Counted from the first letter of the stretch, positions 1 to 11,677 are shown. The stretch: 64,000 bases of DNA from Oikopleura dioica (GCA_907165135.1 OU015566.1:7858157-7922156); one strand, 5' to 3'. Translations and numbers: made by a program. Notes: generated by a model not told the origin, from the letters alone.

Positions 1-1022
1 GCAGACAAAATCACAGTTTATGAGACAAACAAAATTAAGGCTTGGATAGAATGTTTTATATACAGAATTAGCTGCCTTCTCGCCAGTGTTTTCTCTATAA
101 GTAAACACTGACCGAAAACTGGTGCTAACAAAATTTCGGCGACTTCAAACGAGTTTGAAAGATGTCAAGCAAAATGGTATACAAACGTTGCGCCTCTTAT
201 ATCTTCTCGGTCAAGGGTGGAAGTGCGTGTGGGAATGTGGCTGTTATTTTCCCGGGTGTCTTTTTATATTGATATAACCTGGCATTTACGATTTTTGTAC
301 CCTATCTCCTCCGCCTTGCTTTCTTACAAAACTGTTTTGGGGACAACTTCCGGCCAAGTGGCTTCCTTAAAACTTGTTTCAAATGCTTCATTTTTCCCGG
401 AAGTGGTTGACCTAAGTATTTTTGAAAAATATTGTTTGCCAAAAATTTTTAAATTGGAAGCGAGGGTATAATTTTGGGCAAGAGGGGAAGGAGGAAATTA
501 TAAATAGATATCGAATGCGCTTGGCGACATTTTTGGGGGCAATTTTCAGAGGCAAGAATTCGAGAAAAATTATACAGGCTTCGTTTGGCATGAAAATTTT
601 AGGCACCAAAGCTCGATAAAACACTCGATTACGAGCTGAGCTGAGCACACACTTTCGTTTTTTTGCTCCCCAAATAAAAAGCTGTCACGCGCGCAACCTT
701 ACGAGCTACGGAAAATTTAAGGAGCGTAGGGCAAATAGTAAAGGGCTAACGACAGTCGTTTATGGGTTTTCTTCCGCAATATTTACCGGTAGTCAAGATG
801 GGCGTTTATGGATTACTCTGGTGGGAGGAAAACAGGATCAGAGGAGCCGCTTTTTAGAAAAGCGTCGAAGATAGATGATGATGGATAAACAACGAAATTA
901 TCGGATTTTCGAAAAAGAATGATTTGCAAAAGGGCAAGTATCTTTGCGTTTTCTTTTAGAAATAATTTTGTTGTCAGTTAAATTCCAAGTCCTCATTTTA
1001 TGAATAATTTCGACACTCGCAG
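1..1022. other. gene-poor leading segment
   Basis: AT-rich sequence with only short overlapping open frames. I see no splice-bounded exon, RNA gene or repeat that I can defend. The open frames around 217-648 overlap on both strands, and none resembles a known domain. Confidence 0.4.
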
Positions 1023-2045
1023 ATTTCCCTGGCGAAGGTCCAAACAAAATTTGTTATCAAAAAAAATTTTTCTGGCTCATTGCTATCGCCCTATTGCTCA
1101 TTCTAAATTGTATTCTACGACACTTATCAGTACTTCGGCAAACCACTTCGCAATTATCCTTATCAATGTTTTATAGACCTTCGAGCACGGGCGTATTTAC
1201 AAGGTTGACCTTTTTCGACGCAGATGTTAGTAAATATTGGGTCTTGCTTGGCCATGTCTGACATTTTCGCGATGGGACTCTCCCATGTAACAGAGGCTCA
1301 TGTCGGATTTTCTGATGAATTGACCCTTTTCCGCGCTTTCGATGAGATAAAGGCCCTGATCAAGTGGCTAGGACTCAAATGGTTCCAGTAAGTTTCGAGC
1401 AAGGAGTGAGTTTTTCAGATGCGTAGAAAGAGTGATCCAGTTTCTGCCTCGTAAAGTCACTGATCATTGATCAGTGATCAAAGGTATTGCAAGGGGGTAA
1501 TGATGCACCCTCCGCGGATTTAATTTCTTTGGCTGACCTTTCAAGTGCTGTCCAAGATGTTAGCTAATTTACGCGAAAATTGGCCCTTGAAGATGAGCCG
1601 GAGCGTTTCAGTGAGCGGATTTCGTCTAGGACTTCTTAGTTCTCTAAATCCGCTATTTATTCTTGGCGAGGCTTTATCGGATAATCAAAATAAACTATTC
1701 GGCGAGATATGAGGGATTAAGAAATTGGCTAATTATCGCTAACAAAATTATACATCCACAAAAAGATTTTCCCATTGCGGATTCTAGTGTCGATTATGGT
1801 CTTATCGTAAACCCGAAGATCTAATCCCACACGAGTTTGTATACTTTAGGCGTGGCTCTCAAGCTGCCCCTACACCCCAGGAGATTCCCCCCAAACACAG
1901 CAAGAGCTCAAGAATCGAAATCTTTGTTGATTTTGGCAAGTGCTTCACCGGTTGTAGGAAATCAGCGAGTGTTGCTGTTGTTTGGTATGGATGCACGTGC
2001 GTGAATAATTTACACCCAAACACCTTGCTGATTTATAAATATTGA
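1023..2045 (+). CDS. candidate three-exon membrane protein, unrecognised
   Basis: Proposed from splice signals, not from one long frame. Exon 1 (about 1023-1192) follows a CAG and encodes a strongly hydrophobic stretch (FFWLIAIALLLILNC) typical of a signal anchor. Exon 2 (1224-1387) starts after CGCAG with an in-frame ATG, contains LAMSDIFAMG, and ends at a good GTAAGT donor in phase 2. Exon 3 (1850-2045) follows a TATACTTTAG acceptor, begins with the one base needed to complete the codon, and stays open for 65 codons to TGA. Exon 1 would join exon 2 across only 31 bp, so that junction is doubtful. The SDIFAMG string faintly recalls selenophosphate synthetase, but I do not trust that. The start codon of the whole gene is not identified. 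No function is assigned. Confidence 0.3.
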
Positions 2046-2477
2046 ATAATTCGCCGCTTGTGGCGGAAATCCGAATTAATATCGACTTGTGGAAAGCCCG
2101 GCGTGAGCTCTTGCGGGATTTTTTCTCCTAGCTCACTCACATTACTTTTCATACTAACTTCCCTTCTTGCTGTGACGATAAGCCTGTGTTTTCCACACAA
2201 TAAACCATTTCAAATCCTTCCTTCGACAAAAGGAAACGAGCCTGAAAACTTTGGCAACTCTCTATCGCAAAAAGAAGGAACTGATTATCCCCAATCACCT
2301 GGCCGCCGCTTTGATCGTTCTTCCCTTCCGACCTTTATGATGCCATAACACCACTAAATACCCCCGCTCCAGTGATTTTTTCAAGCCATTATGCTTATTG
2401 TTCCATCCCACCTGCTGATGATAGAATGGCAATACACAGAACTTGTCCAAAATCGAAGATATATTTTCCCACATGCC
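2046..2477 (+). other. open, weakly coding-like stretch before a MITE
   Basis: A frame from 2058 to 2348 contains a hydrophobic segment (LTLLFILTSLLAVTISLCF). A second frame, shifted by two, is open from about 2310 into the MITE at 2478. The frames are not joined by any clear intron. It could be a decayed or partly spliced gene for a type II membrane protein. I cannot name it. Confidence 0.2.
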
Positions 2478-3191
2478 TAGGTGTAATGGTAGAAAAATGG
2501 ACCACATGATCGCCTTTTTAAAACTTCAATTATGATGCAGATTTAGAATCGCTAGGTCGTGGCGATCATTTTGATACCAAGATCATCGGAATCGGACTAA
2601 ATTTTCGACCGAGAATGACCATCTGAAGTCCCAAAATGAGCGCTAGAAATTTTCGAGCGCCCGGAAAGGATGAATACTCCATCCAGTCATTTAACCCATA
2701 GTCTCACTTTGTAGAGCAGGTTTTATTCTCCCAGAATCACTTCACAGAAGTTGTGAACAGAGAGTCTAGTACGGACGAGCGCCGAAAGAAGCCGAAAAAT
2801 GGGGAAAATCAATGCCAAATTTGGTTTCCGAGAACTCGCACTAACGATTTCGCCTTGATTTTGCACGTTTTTGGGGGCATCTTTCGGCGCTGGTCCTTAC
2901 TAGAATCCCTGTTCACAATTTCTGTGAAGTGATTCTGGGAGAATAAAACCTGCTCTACAAAGTGAGACTATAGCTTAAATGACTGGATGGAGTATTCATC
3001 CTTTCCGGGCGCTCGAAAATTTCTAGCGCTCATTTTGGGACTTCAGATGGTCATTCTCGGTCGAAAATCTAGTCCGATTCCGATGATTTTGGTATCAAAA
3101 TGATCGCCACGACCTAGCGATTCTAAATCTGCATCATAATTGAAGTTTTAAAAAGGCGATCATGTGGTCCATTTTTCTACCATTACACCTA
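2478..3191. mobile_element. hAT-like foldback MITE, 714 bp, 8-bp target duplication
   Basis: The two halves (about 2478-2795 and 2880-3191) are near-perfect reverse complements around a short centre. The termini read TAGGTGTAATGGTAG inwards from both ends. The element is bracketed by identical 8-bp direct repeats CACATGCC at 2470-2477 and 3192-3199. An 8-bp duplication with a TAGGTGTAA-type terminus fits the hAT superfamily, whose Tol2 ends also carry GGTGTAA. There is no transposase, so it is non-autonomous. Arms this similar suggest recent insertion or gene conversion. Confidence 0.85.
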
Positions 3192-3199
3192 CACATGCC

Positions 3200-4718
3200 G
3201 CGACCTAATGAACCTAAATCTGGGCCATGGCGCGAGAAAATTAGGCTAATGAGGAAACTTTTGGATATTCGATGGGAAGGGCTCCGTGGAATGCATCGGG
3301 CTGGAATTACACATGTTCTCATGCCGATTTGCCCAATCTACGAGACAAAGAAGATTTCAGTTAAGAAAATCGCCATGCAAATAGCAACACCTTCCTTCAA
3401 GTGTCGGTTCTGGCTCCCCTTGAATCCATAATTAGCACCCTGCCCACGTGACCCTTCTCGAGAAAATCTCAAAGGCAGATTTCAACCCTCAGGTGCCCAT
3501 TTTGCGCCTCCTTGAAAATCTTGAGTCAACAAGATCCCTTCGAAATGCGCCTTTGAAGGGCCTTTACTCTTAGAAAAATAAACCCACTGACCATTGCGAG
3601 GCAATTTTCAATTTCGATCAAGAAGAAAGAGAATGAGCCGAACGAGTTGGTAAATTTGAATTGGGACTGTCATTGGGTTGTTAAAATATTTGGCTTTATT
3701 GTGGGGCGAAGAATGGGCTTGTTTTATATATTTGTAGGTCAATTGTTGTTGGTGTTTGATTTTTATCTTGCTGAAAATGCTTTTGAATGGCGATGAATTA
3801 AAATACTGTAATTCGAGGACGATGTGCATCTTAATCCTATTTTCATTTCCCCAGGCCGACCGGAAATCGCTCCTCTGTTCGCCGATGTTCCGCCTTTCCG
3901 GCTCATTATTTCCAATTCCCCATCCCCTCTCCGGTTACTCAGAAGGCGGAAAGTTTCAAACCAACCGACAAGTGAGCAGACAAAGGGTTGACGCTTCCGT
4001 ACCTTTCAAAAATAACCACCGAACATTCGAATCAATTAAAAAGAGAGGCCTTTGTCCGATTGTCTGGGCAGAACTGATCGCGTTCCGCGAGTTTGAAAAT
4101 CAATTCGAAGACAATGACACAACATGAGCACGAAAAATGCCAGCTGTCAGATTTGTCATTGTTACTTGAAATCAAAGACGACGCATCCATGTCGAAATTA
4201 AAAGTTTCTGTGTATTGAAAACTGCGCCAAATTTTGCGCCCGCTTTTTCAATTTATTTTTATAGGGGCTGTAAATTACGGTTAGTTTCGCTGCAACAGGT
4301 GCAGCCTTGCTCGATGGAAAATGCCGTGCGTCAACGATGTGGAAAAATTAATCTAACGAAGATAATCACGTTCCTAGAGCTACTCAAGAGCTCGATCATA
4401 AATCCGCTTGGTCTTAATTAATCGCATTTGGGGCTCGCGAGGCAAATATTCTCTCATGCTCCTGGAAGACGAGCTTCGTAAAATATTTGACATACCCTCG
4501 GACAAAGAAATAAACACCATGCTATCAGATAGATAGCATATCAATCTTACCAATGTATCAAGGATAGGTAAGGTGTTGGGAGCAATTATTTTTGTATATC
4601 TTTATTATCAATCAGCAGAACTACGATTATCAGTGAATTAAAATAAATTAAAAAATCATAGAATCAGTCGAACATAAAATGCTCTCCCGGAAAACACGGA
4701 ACAATATCATGTCATTAA
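3200..4718. other. gene-poor interval with possible isolated exons
   Basis: A plus-strand open frame runs from about 3192 to 3431 directly after the MITE. A stretch at about 3856-3966 lies between a TTTCCCCAG acceptor and a GTGAGC donor and is open in more than one frame. I cannot connect either to a gene. The remainder is AT-rich with no recognisable feature. Confidence 0.25.
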
Positions 4719-5475
4719 GGGTAATCCTATACATCAGCGCGGCGCTGCTCGGTCGATCCGCGCTCCGCCAGAACCTATTTCTCACAAGGCCATAAAATCT
4801 GAACGGAGTGAGATTTTTTCAAAATTCAAAAAGATTCTGAATGCTGAAAGTTTCTTCTATTACTCTAGCAAAAATGAAAGAAATCGGCAACCAGGAACCA
4901 TCTGAAAACTGCCGGTTTCCTCCAACAGATATTTCCGCCACATTTCTTATCCAAATTCCACGAAAATCAGATGGTCTTGTAGAGGATCGTCTGTTCTACA
5001 ATTCCTGTCTTTTAGATTTTCTTTTTGCGCTCTCAAAAATTCTCTATGATAGTTTGAAGAGAGCGCTATTCTTCTCTGCGCGAGCGCGCCGTGAGAAATA
5101 GGAAGCAAAGAGGCGCGAGGAAGAATAACGCTCTTTTCAAATGACCATATATAGTTTTCGAGAGCGTAAAAAGAAAATCTAAGACAGAGGAATTGTAGAA
5201 CAGACGATCCTCTACAAGACCATCTGATTTTTGTGAAATTTGAATGAGAAATGTGGCGGAAAATGTCTTATGAAGGAAACCGGCGGTTTTCAGATGGTTC
5301 CTCGTTGCCGATTTGTTTCATTTTTGTTAGAGGAACAGAAGAGAAGTTATGGGTAGAGAATCTTTTTGAATTTTGAAAATATCTCATTCCGTTCGGATTT
5401 TATGGCCTAGTGAAAATAGGTTCTGGCGGAGCGCGGATCGAGCGAGCAGCGCTGCGCCGATGTATAGGATTACCC
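4719..5475. mobile_element. TTAA-targeted foldback MITE, 757 bp
   Basis: Two long arms (roughly 4719-5085 and 5100-5475) are reverse complements with scattered mismatches. Termini are GGGTAATCCTATACATC inwards from both ends. TTAA flanks both sides (4715-4718 and 5476-5479), the target duplication used by piggyBac-type transposases. The centre is a GC-rich CGCGCGAG-type core. No coding capacity is seen. The right end lies about 20 bp downstream of the SERHL stop codon on the opposite side, so the element probably sits in or next to that gene's 3' UTR. Confidence 0.85.
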
Positions 5476-5497
5476 TTAAGAAAAGAAATTTCCACAT

Positions 5498-8400
5498 TTA
5501 CTGTTCGATGAATTCCTTCACATGCTCGGCTGTCACTTCAGGATCATTGACGTAGAAGTGATGGTTTCCTCCAAAAGGCCAAGTGATTTCCATCCTTTGC
5601 AGCGACTTTCCTACAAAAATTTTAATCCTCAGTCGAATAGACGGTGATTATTTCAACTTACGTAAAAACTCCTTTGCCGCTCTTCCCGTATTACTTTTGT
5701 AGACATCCATGTCGATTCCTTTTAAGCCTTCGCGAGTTTGAAGAAGTGCTTGAACTTTCACATCAGATTCGACAATGGTATTGTACAAATCCTTCATTTG
5801 ATCTTGACGGGGTTTATAAAAAAATTATCCTTTTCCACATGTGTGAGCACATCTTACCAACAGAATTAGGGCTATTTTTGAAGAGTGGACTTGCCTCTTA
5901 TTCATGCATATAAATATCACTCAATTATACCAATCTTCTGATTAGATAAATTTGAAAGACGTCAATAGTTGAGAACACACCTGAAAATTCCCATCTTATC
6001 CATCCATCAGATGATATAACAAAGATTATTTTTATTTGCGAAACCCCGGTCCTACGCTCATGACTCCAGGAGTAGCTAACGCTAAGGCGCGGTTCAAATT
6101 TAATTGCCTCAACTTGCTTTTGATGTAGCTCTGCCAATTTACATATTTACCCTTTATAACCATATATTTTTAGAATCCTTATGAGAAGATCTAGTGCTTT
6201 AATATCTTCGATTTTCGAATTTCCGATTTATATCGGATTTTTATCGGTTTCCCGCATTTCCAACGAGTAATACCCAAACAATTATATATTTTCAGAATCC
6301 TCTCGACGTGAACTTTTCTCTTATCGAGTTATTTTTCCGGATTAACGGTTTTGTCGGTCATTTATCGGTTTTTTACCGGCATTCAAGCTAGATAGTGACT
6401 ATTATACCTTTTCTGAAAGCACTCATTCAGAACTATTACTTCTTCATACTTTCAATCTTCAAATCAAAATATTATCGCTTCTTTATCGCTCCGAACCGCG
6501 AGAGTCGATTTTTCGACCAAAAAGGATGAAGAGTCACCAAAAGTTTCTCCCTGTGAAATGAATCATATTTGACCAACTAGAGAATGAAATCGAGCCGAGA
6601 TCATTTCAAAAAAAAGAGAGAAGCAGAGATCAAAAGAGATAGAGAGAGAAAGCGCTAGAATCCCTCGCACCAACTGATCCCCGCCACTTTTCAAAAGCGC
6701 GTTTTTTCTTTTCTTTCATTATGATCGAGAGACTGTCACTAAAAAAGAAGAAAGCAGCGAAAAAGAAGATCGAAACGGACATGAATTGAAAAAACTAGAA
6801 TTGGAAAATGAAATGCTCAAAATGGAAATTGCCAGACGCGTTTCTCACGCTAAAAATAGTTTCGTGAAAGTATTTCGATGGGCCTGTTGTCGTTTTTTGT
6901 CGGTTTTTTTGTGGGGAAAATTGGTTTCAAAGAATTTACAAACAGTAGTCATGTAAATAACGATTCTAGAGCCAAAAAGAAGCAAAGATCATCAAACCAT
7001 CAATGGAGAAGAATCTTTCGATGATTTTGGATTCCATTTTTTCAGTCGATTTACGTAAACTGGACAGTAAAGAAGCGACTTTTGTTCGTCAAATGAGAGG
7101 TAAAATCGAAAAGTTGCTACAACCGATAACAAAAACAAAAGCCATTGCCACCGGACATTCTGAAACTCTCCCATGGATAGTTCGAGACATCGAATACGAT
7201 ATCATATCAAAGGAAGACATGAAATATTCTGATATGAGCGACTTCTGGATGAAACATCCAAAGTATAAAGAACTTGACAGATGCCTTGGGGACACACGAC
7301 CATCTTCATACAGCTCTACAACCACAGATGATGCCCTCAAAACAAGTTTATGCCAGTTTTTCGAAGAGAATTCCGATTTGGACACACGAGTTCGAAGCGA
7401 AGTTCAAGTTCTTGGTCAAATAAAACGTAAACGATATCTGCGAAAGCCATTTTGGATATTGTTGAAGCAATATAAAGCAGAAAAAGGGCCGGAATGCTGT
7501 CTTAACACCCTTCGGAAAATATATAAAAGCATTTTTCCAGCTGGCTATCTCTTCCTGATGATAATTCTATTCTCCGATGCGTCTGCCCGAGTCACCTTCA
7601 AGTGGAACTCTTCTGCAAGGCTATAAATCGAGTTTCTATGCGACCTGCAATATCCGAAGAACAATTATTGGGCACGACAGTATGCGAAAACGGCGGACAT
7701 GCAGTCAGATGCTTGGAAAATGCTTGCTCAACATGTGATGACAGCGAAGATGGATATGCTCTTGCTCGAGCACGCCTAGAGCTGCTCATGGAACTTGTAC
7801 CAGACGATGCAGATGTTACCTATGCCCAGCTATGTGAAATCGAAAAAGTCGACGCCAACAATAACAGATACAAGCGAGAGCAAATTCTCATGCAATGTGC
7901 ACCAAAGGTGGAGTTCCTTGATTTGCTGACCGACTACCTTCTGAGAGGATGCATGTCTTCTGGTGCCCAAAAGAAACTGCTGAACCACTACAAACTCAAC
8001 GAAGAGTACAACTTCAGCAGGAGTCTTCTAGACATCTGCACCTACGATAACGATGCCCTAATGATCACGACGGATTACGGTAGGAGTTGCGATCATCAGA
8101 TAAAGTCCTTACCATCCATCAGAATCAACTTTTCTAGAGGATTCGAAGGCTCTAGAATATCTTACAGGAAGATTCACAGGCCTAGTCAGACCTATTCCTG
8201 ATGATCTGGAGGCTCTAGAATGCCTTATAGGAAGATTCACAGGGCTAGTCAGAACTATTCCTGATGATCTGGAGGCTCTAGAATGTCTTATAGGAAGATT
8301 CACAGGGCTAGTCAGAACTATTCCTGATGATCTGGAGGCTCTAGAATGCCTTATAGGAAGATTCACAGGGCTAGTCAGAACTATTCCTGATGATCTGGAG

Positions 8401-11400
8401 GCTCTAGAATGTCTTATAGGAAGATTCACAGGGCTAGTCAGAACTATTCCTGATGATCTGGAGGCTCTAGAATGCCTTATAGGAAGATTCACAGGGCTAG
8501 TCAGAACTATTCCTGATGATCTGGAGGCTCTAGAATGTCTTATAGGAAGATTCACAGGGCTAGTCAGAACTATTCCTGATGATCTGGAGGCTCTAGAATA
8601 TCTTACAGGAAGATTTTGAAGGGTAGTCAGACCTATATAAGACATTCTAGAGCCTCCAGATCAACAGGAATATTTCTGACTAGCCCTGTGAATCTTCCTA
8701 TAAGACATTCTAGAGCCTCCAGATCGTCAGGAATAGTTCTGACTAGGCCTGTGAATCTTCCTATAAGACATTCTAGAGCCTCCAGATCATCAGAAATAGT
8801 TCTGACTAGGCCTGTGAATCTTCCTATAAGACATTATAGAGCCTCTTGATCATCTGGATTACTTCTGACTAGCCCTGTGAATCTTCCTATATACTTCTGA
8901 TACTGACGTTATATTATAGCGATGGGTGTCAGTGCCAGAGAAATACAGGAAACGCAAACTATGCATTTCCGGAAGGATGTGTTCCCGCTACTCTCGGATA
9001 TTAGCTATGGAAAGTGCCCAGACGGAAAGCCTCGGAAGATCTACACACATCTCCTTGCAGAAGTCAGAACTCCGAAGGATCCACAGTTCTCCCTTGCCGG
9101 AATCAGAATGTCCTTGGAGAAAGCGTATCAGTTGTATGGCCCCAAGAAGAACCTCTTTGTACAAAGTGACGGGGCGGAAAGCCAGTTTTGGAGTGCCGAA
9201 ATGTATTACACCCTTCCCAAGTTCTTCAACAGCCTCGATGAACGGTTCAACTTCCAGACAATCATCTGGTACAAGACAGTGTCAGGGCACGGAAAAGGTA
9301 AGCAAGTCCCTATTTAACATTCTTTTGATTTCGTAGGTGAAATCGACTCGAGTCATGGCTGCGTGAAGAGAGATCTCACCAACCTCTACAACAATCTTGG
9401 CCGTAACGACCTGAATGGGGATGGTCTTGACGTTATTGGTTTGGTTGACAGCGCTGCTGGACTCGTCGACTACTTGAACAAGGATATGAAATGCCATTTT
9501 GGCGACCTTCATAGTGATAAAGATGATAGCCGAGGATACTTTCTGAGTGGAAGGTATATTTCCGAGTTCCAGCGTGACCCAGACCTTCAAATTGCCGGAA
9601 AAACTGTCAACGGCAGTCGATCGGAATGGTTTCATATTATTCATTCATCAAAATATCCATAAAAAGTGTAAATTAACCTAAAAAGTATCATATGCTTCGC
9701 CTTTGCAAAGACGAAAACGGAAAATGGGAAGAAACAAGGTTACAATTCAAAAAACGACCGACCGCCACATTTTGTGAGAGAACTCTCACGAGACAAGAAG
9801 AAAAAAACAACATTTGCCCAGACGAAAACTGCCACCTACCATCGAGCCTCCATTGGATTGACGTTATTCTTAAATTATAATTCTGAAAGTTTCAATAATA
9901 TTTTCTTCAATAACTATTGCCATCAAAATAAAGGACAAACTGATAATTAAGCTCATATTTATAACATTCAGATGATGTAAGATGGTCTTTGAGCAGGGCC
10001 ATGACCTGCGGAAGCGCCGCTCGCTGAGCAAACGCTTGAGCGTTCGAGCGCATAAGGTAATATGGCTTTTTCATTATATTTATACTTATAAACCGACTTT
10101 TCATACAAAAAAACCGACTAAAACCGACAATAAACGGACATTTCTACTCACTACACTTTCAGTGGAAAGGACTTGAAATGGGCTTTCAGAAAATGTATCA
10201 TACCCCTTATCTATCTTGAATATTTATGAAAAACCGATAAATGACCGGTAAAACCAGTAAACCGACGTAAAAAGATGACCAGTGGAAAATTGACATCGAG
10301 AGGATTCTAAAAATATAAAATTGTCCAAGCGTTACTTGTACGAAATGGGAAAAACCGATAAAAATCCGATATAAACCGGAAATTCAAGAATCGGACATAT
10401 TAAAGCACTAGATCATCACATGAGGATTCTAAAAATATATGGTTATATGGGGTTAGTATGTAAACTAGCGAAGCTACATGAAAAGTAAGTTGAGGCAATT
10501 AAATTTGAACTCCACCTAAGCGCCTATCTCGGTTGAGCTGAAACTTTCCATTCTCAAGTTTCCTCGCTGCTCTTTCAAGCCACAGTTCTTTGGCGGTGTC
10601 ACTCAGACCTGATCCGAGTCGTTCCATACCAATATCGAGCCTTCGAAAGAGCTCCTCCTGAAAAAAATCCGTTCCAGACATAACGCATTCCAGAATGACC
10701 AACCTTGGTGTTTTGATATTCTTCTTTTTCTCTGTAGTTTACATTTTCCAAAAAGGCCTTCTTCGTATGGCCCTTGAAATCGTCCCTGATCAAGGGCATT
10801 CCTGCCGAATCGAGCAAGATCAAACGCTCCACTTTCTCCGGGAAGAGTGCCGTGTACATTCCGGAAACGCCACCGCCAAGAGAATGCCCAATCAAGTTCA
10901 CTTTCGAGACATCAAGGGATTCAACAATGTGGCTCAGGGCAAGAGGGTAGATGTTGAATTGATACATCGAGCCATCAGGTAGACGATCTGGAATATTTTT
11001 TGAATGATCAAAGTTCAATTTTGGAGAGAAACGACTTGAAAGTCGAGAAGACTTGTGAGGGAGTGGGCCCGAGGATGCAAATACTCGTCGTTTAGTCGAG
11101 TATTTACCCATTTCAAAAACTTGTTGATATGTCAAAAAAGTAAATTTATGGGCCATCAATGCTCAGCAAATATTTTTAGCCCAATTTGTTTTTGAACAAC
11201 TTACCGGATAGGCCGTGCCCAACAAGGTCCAAAGCGATGTAGTGGTTTTCCTAAAAGTTGGATTTTCATCCTTCTTGAAGCATTATTTTCTACCTGAGGT
11301 AGTTTACTGAGAAGAGGCTTGAAGAGGCCGCAATTATCTTGCCAGCCGTGGAGGCAGACGTAAACGTTTTTCGAATTCGGGTTTCCGATAGACAATCCGC

Positions 11401-11452
11401 GGATTTTACCCCACGGGAGTTTGTAAGCGACTTGACGAAATTGCCCAGACAT
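5498..11452 (-). CDS. SERHL: serine hydrolase-like protein (alpha/beta hydrolase), split by a transposon intron
   Basis: Similar to vertebrate SERHL/SERHL2 and fly kraken. These are alpha/beta hydrolases with an unsettled natural substrate, reported in peroxisomal or vesicular locations. Exon 1 (11452 downwards) has the oxyanion LHGWQDN motif. The next exon encodes ENHYIALDLVGHGLS. The exon starting near 11008 carries the nucleophile elbow LIGHSLGGG, then LILLDSAGMP. After a short intron comes EELFRRLD...LNRDRRL (to 10516). The reading frame resumes at 6081 with ALATPGVMSVG. Further short exons (near 5890, near 5780 and 5610-5498) end with WPFGGNHHFYV, whose His is the expected catalytic histidine, then a TAA. 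The 4.43-kb gap is a DNA transposon whose ends match splice sites. All family motifs are present, so the gene may still be functional. Exon edges between 6060 and 5780 are less certain. Confidence 0.85.
6724..9661 (+). CDS. DDE-like transposase of the 4.4-kb element
   Basis: Several exons. The first (about 6724-6860) encodes a charged coiled-coil-like stretch (ELKKLELENEMLKMEI). After an intron, an open frame from about 6971 runs to about 7560. A frame change near 7560-7600 is unexplained and may be a short intron or a frameshift. The next frame ends at ALMITTDY, whose Asp is a good candidate for the first catalytic residue. An intron of about 840 bp (8079-8920) contains the tandem array. The following exons give LFVQSDGAESQFW (second Asp) and VSGHGKG/EIDSSHGCVKR across a 39-bp intron at 9298-9336, then end at TAA near 9661. 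The SDG..SQF...HGKG.D...K pattern is common in animal DDE-type transposases. The coding region may be decayed. The true start is unknown. Confidence 0.65.
8110..8895. repeat. 63-bp tandem array with inverted second half
   Basis: Copies of a 63-bp unit (containing GGAGGCTCTAGAATG and GGAAGATTCACAGGGCTAG) repeat head to tail about eight times from about 8130 to 8625. About four copies in the opposite orientation follow, from about 8635 to 8895. In the direct block the base after TAGAATG alternates between C and T in successive units (GCCTT/GTCTT), so the working period is 126 bp. Because 63 is a multiple of three, both strands show long spurious open frames. The whole array lies in a transposase intron. 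Confidence 0.9.
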
Positions 11453-11677
11453 GATTTACGTTTTCCTCTGAAATGCCGAAAAATAGACAAATGATAGGTC
11501 AAATATGCTGTGTAGCTGCTTCTTTATGGCACCAGTTTCCATATGTTTAAAAAAGAAAAAAGAGAATCCTCAATCATTTTACTTTTATAAATATTTTTAG
11601 ATAATCGTTGTTTTTGCAGTAGTGATAAAATTTCAAGCAAAAGGGACAATGGAAGAAATCGAAAAGGATGGTAAAAA

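Larger units (their letters stand above)
6091..10515. mobile_element. 4.4-kb DNA transposon with about 340-bp terminal inverted repeats
   Basis: Left TIR about 6091-6432, right TIR about 10178-10515. They share long blocks such as GTTCAAATTTAATTGCC and ATATTTTTAGAATCC, with mismatches throughout, so the element is not brand new. Flanking 9-mers ctaaggcgc (6082-6090) and ctaagcgcc (10516-10524) look like a slightly diverged 8-9 bp target duplication. Long TIRs with an 8-9 bp duplication suggest a Mutator-like (MULE) element, but the transposase does not let me fix the superfamily. The interior holds a plus-strand transposase gene and a tandem array in one of its introns. The insertion interrupts SERHL codons. 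Confidence 0.85.

Noticed and set aside
8109-8849. Long open frames with repeated RHSRASRSSGIVLTSPVN units on both strands
   Set aside because: They are products of the 63-bp tandem repeat, whose length is a multiple of three. The array lies in a transposase intron and both orientations are open.
10599-11159. Single 186-codon frame as a complete hydrolase
   Set aside because: It reads through SERHL introns at both ends. The family alignment requires splicing at about 11008 and 10700.
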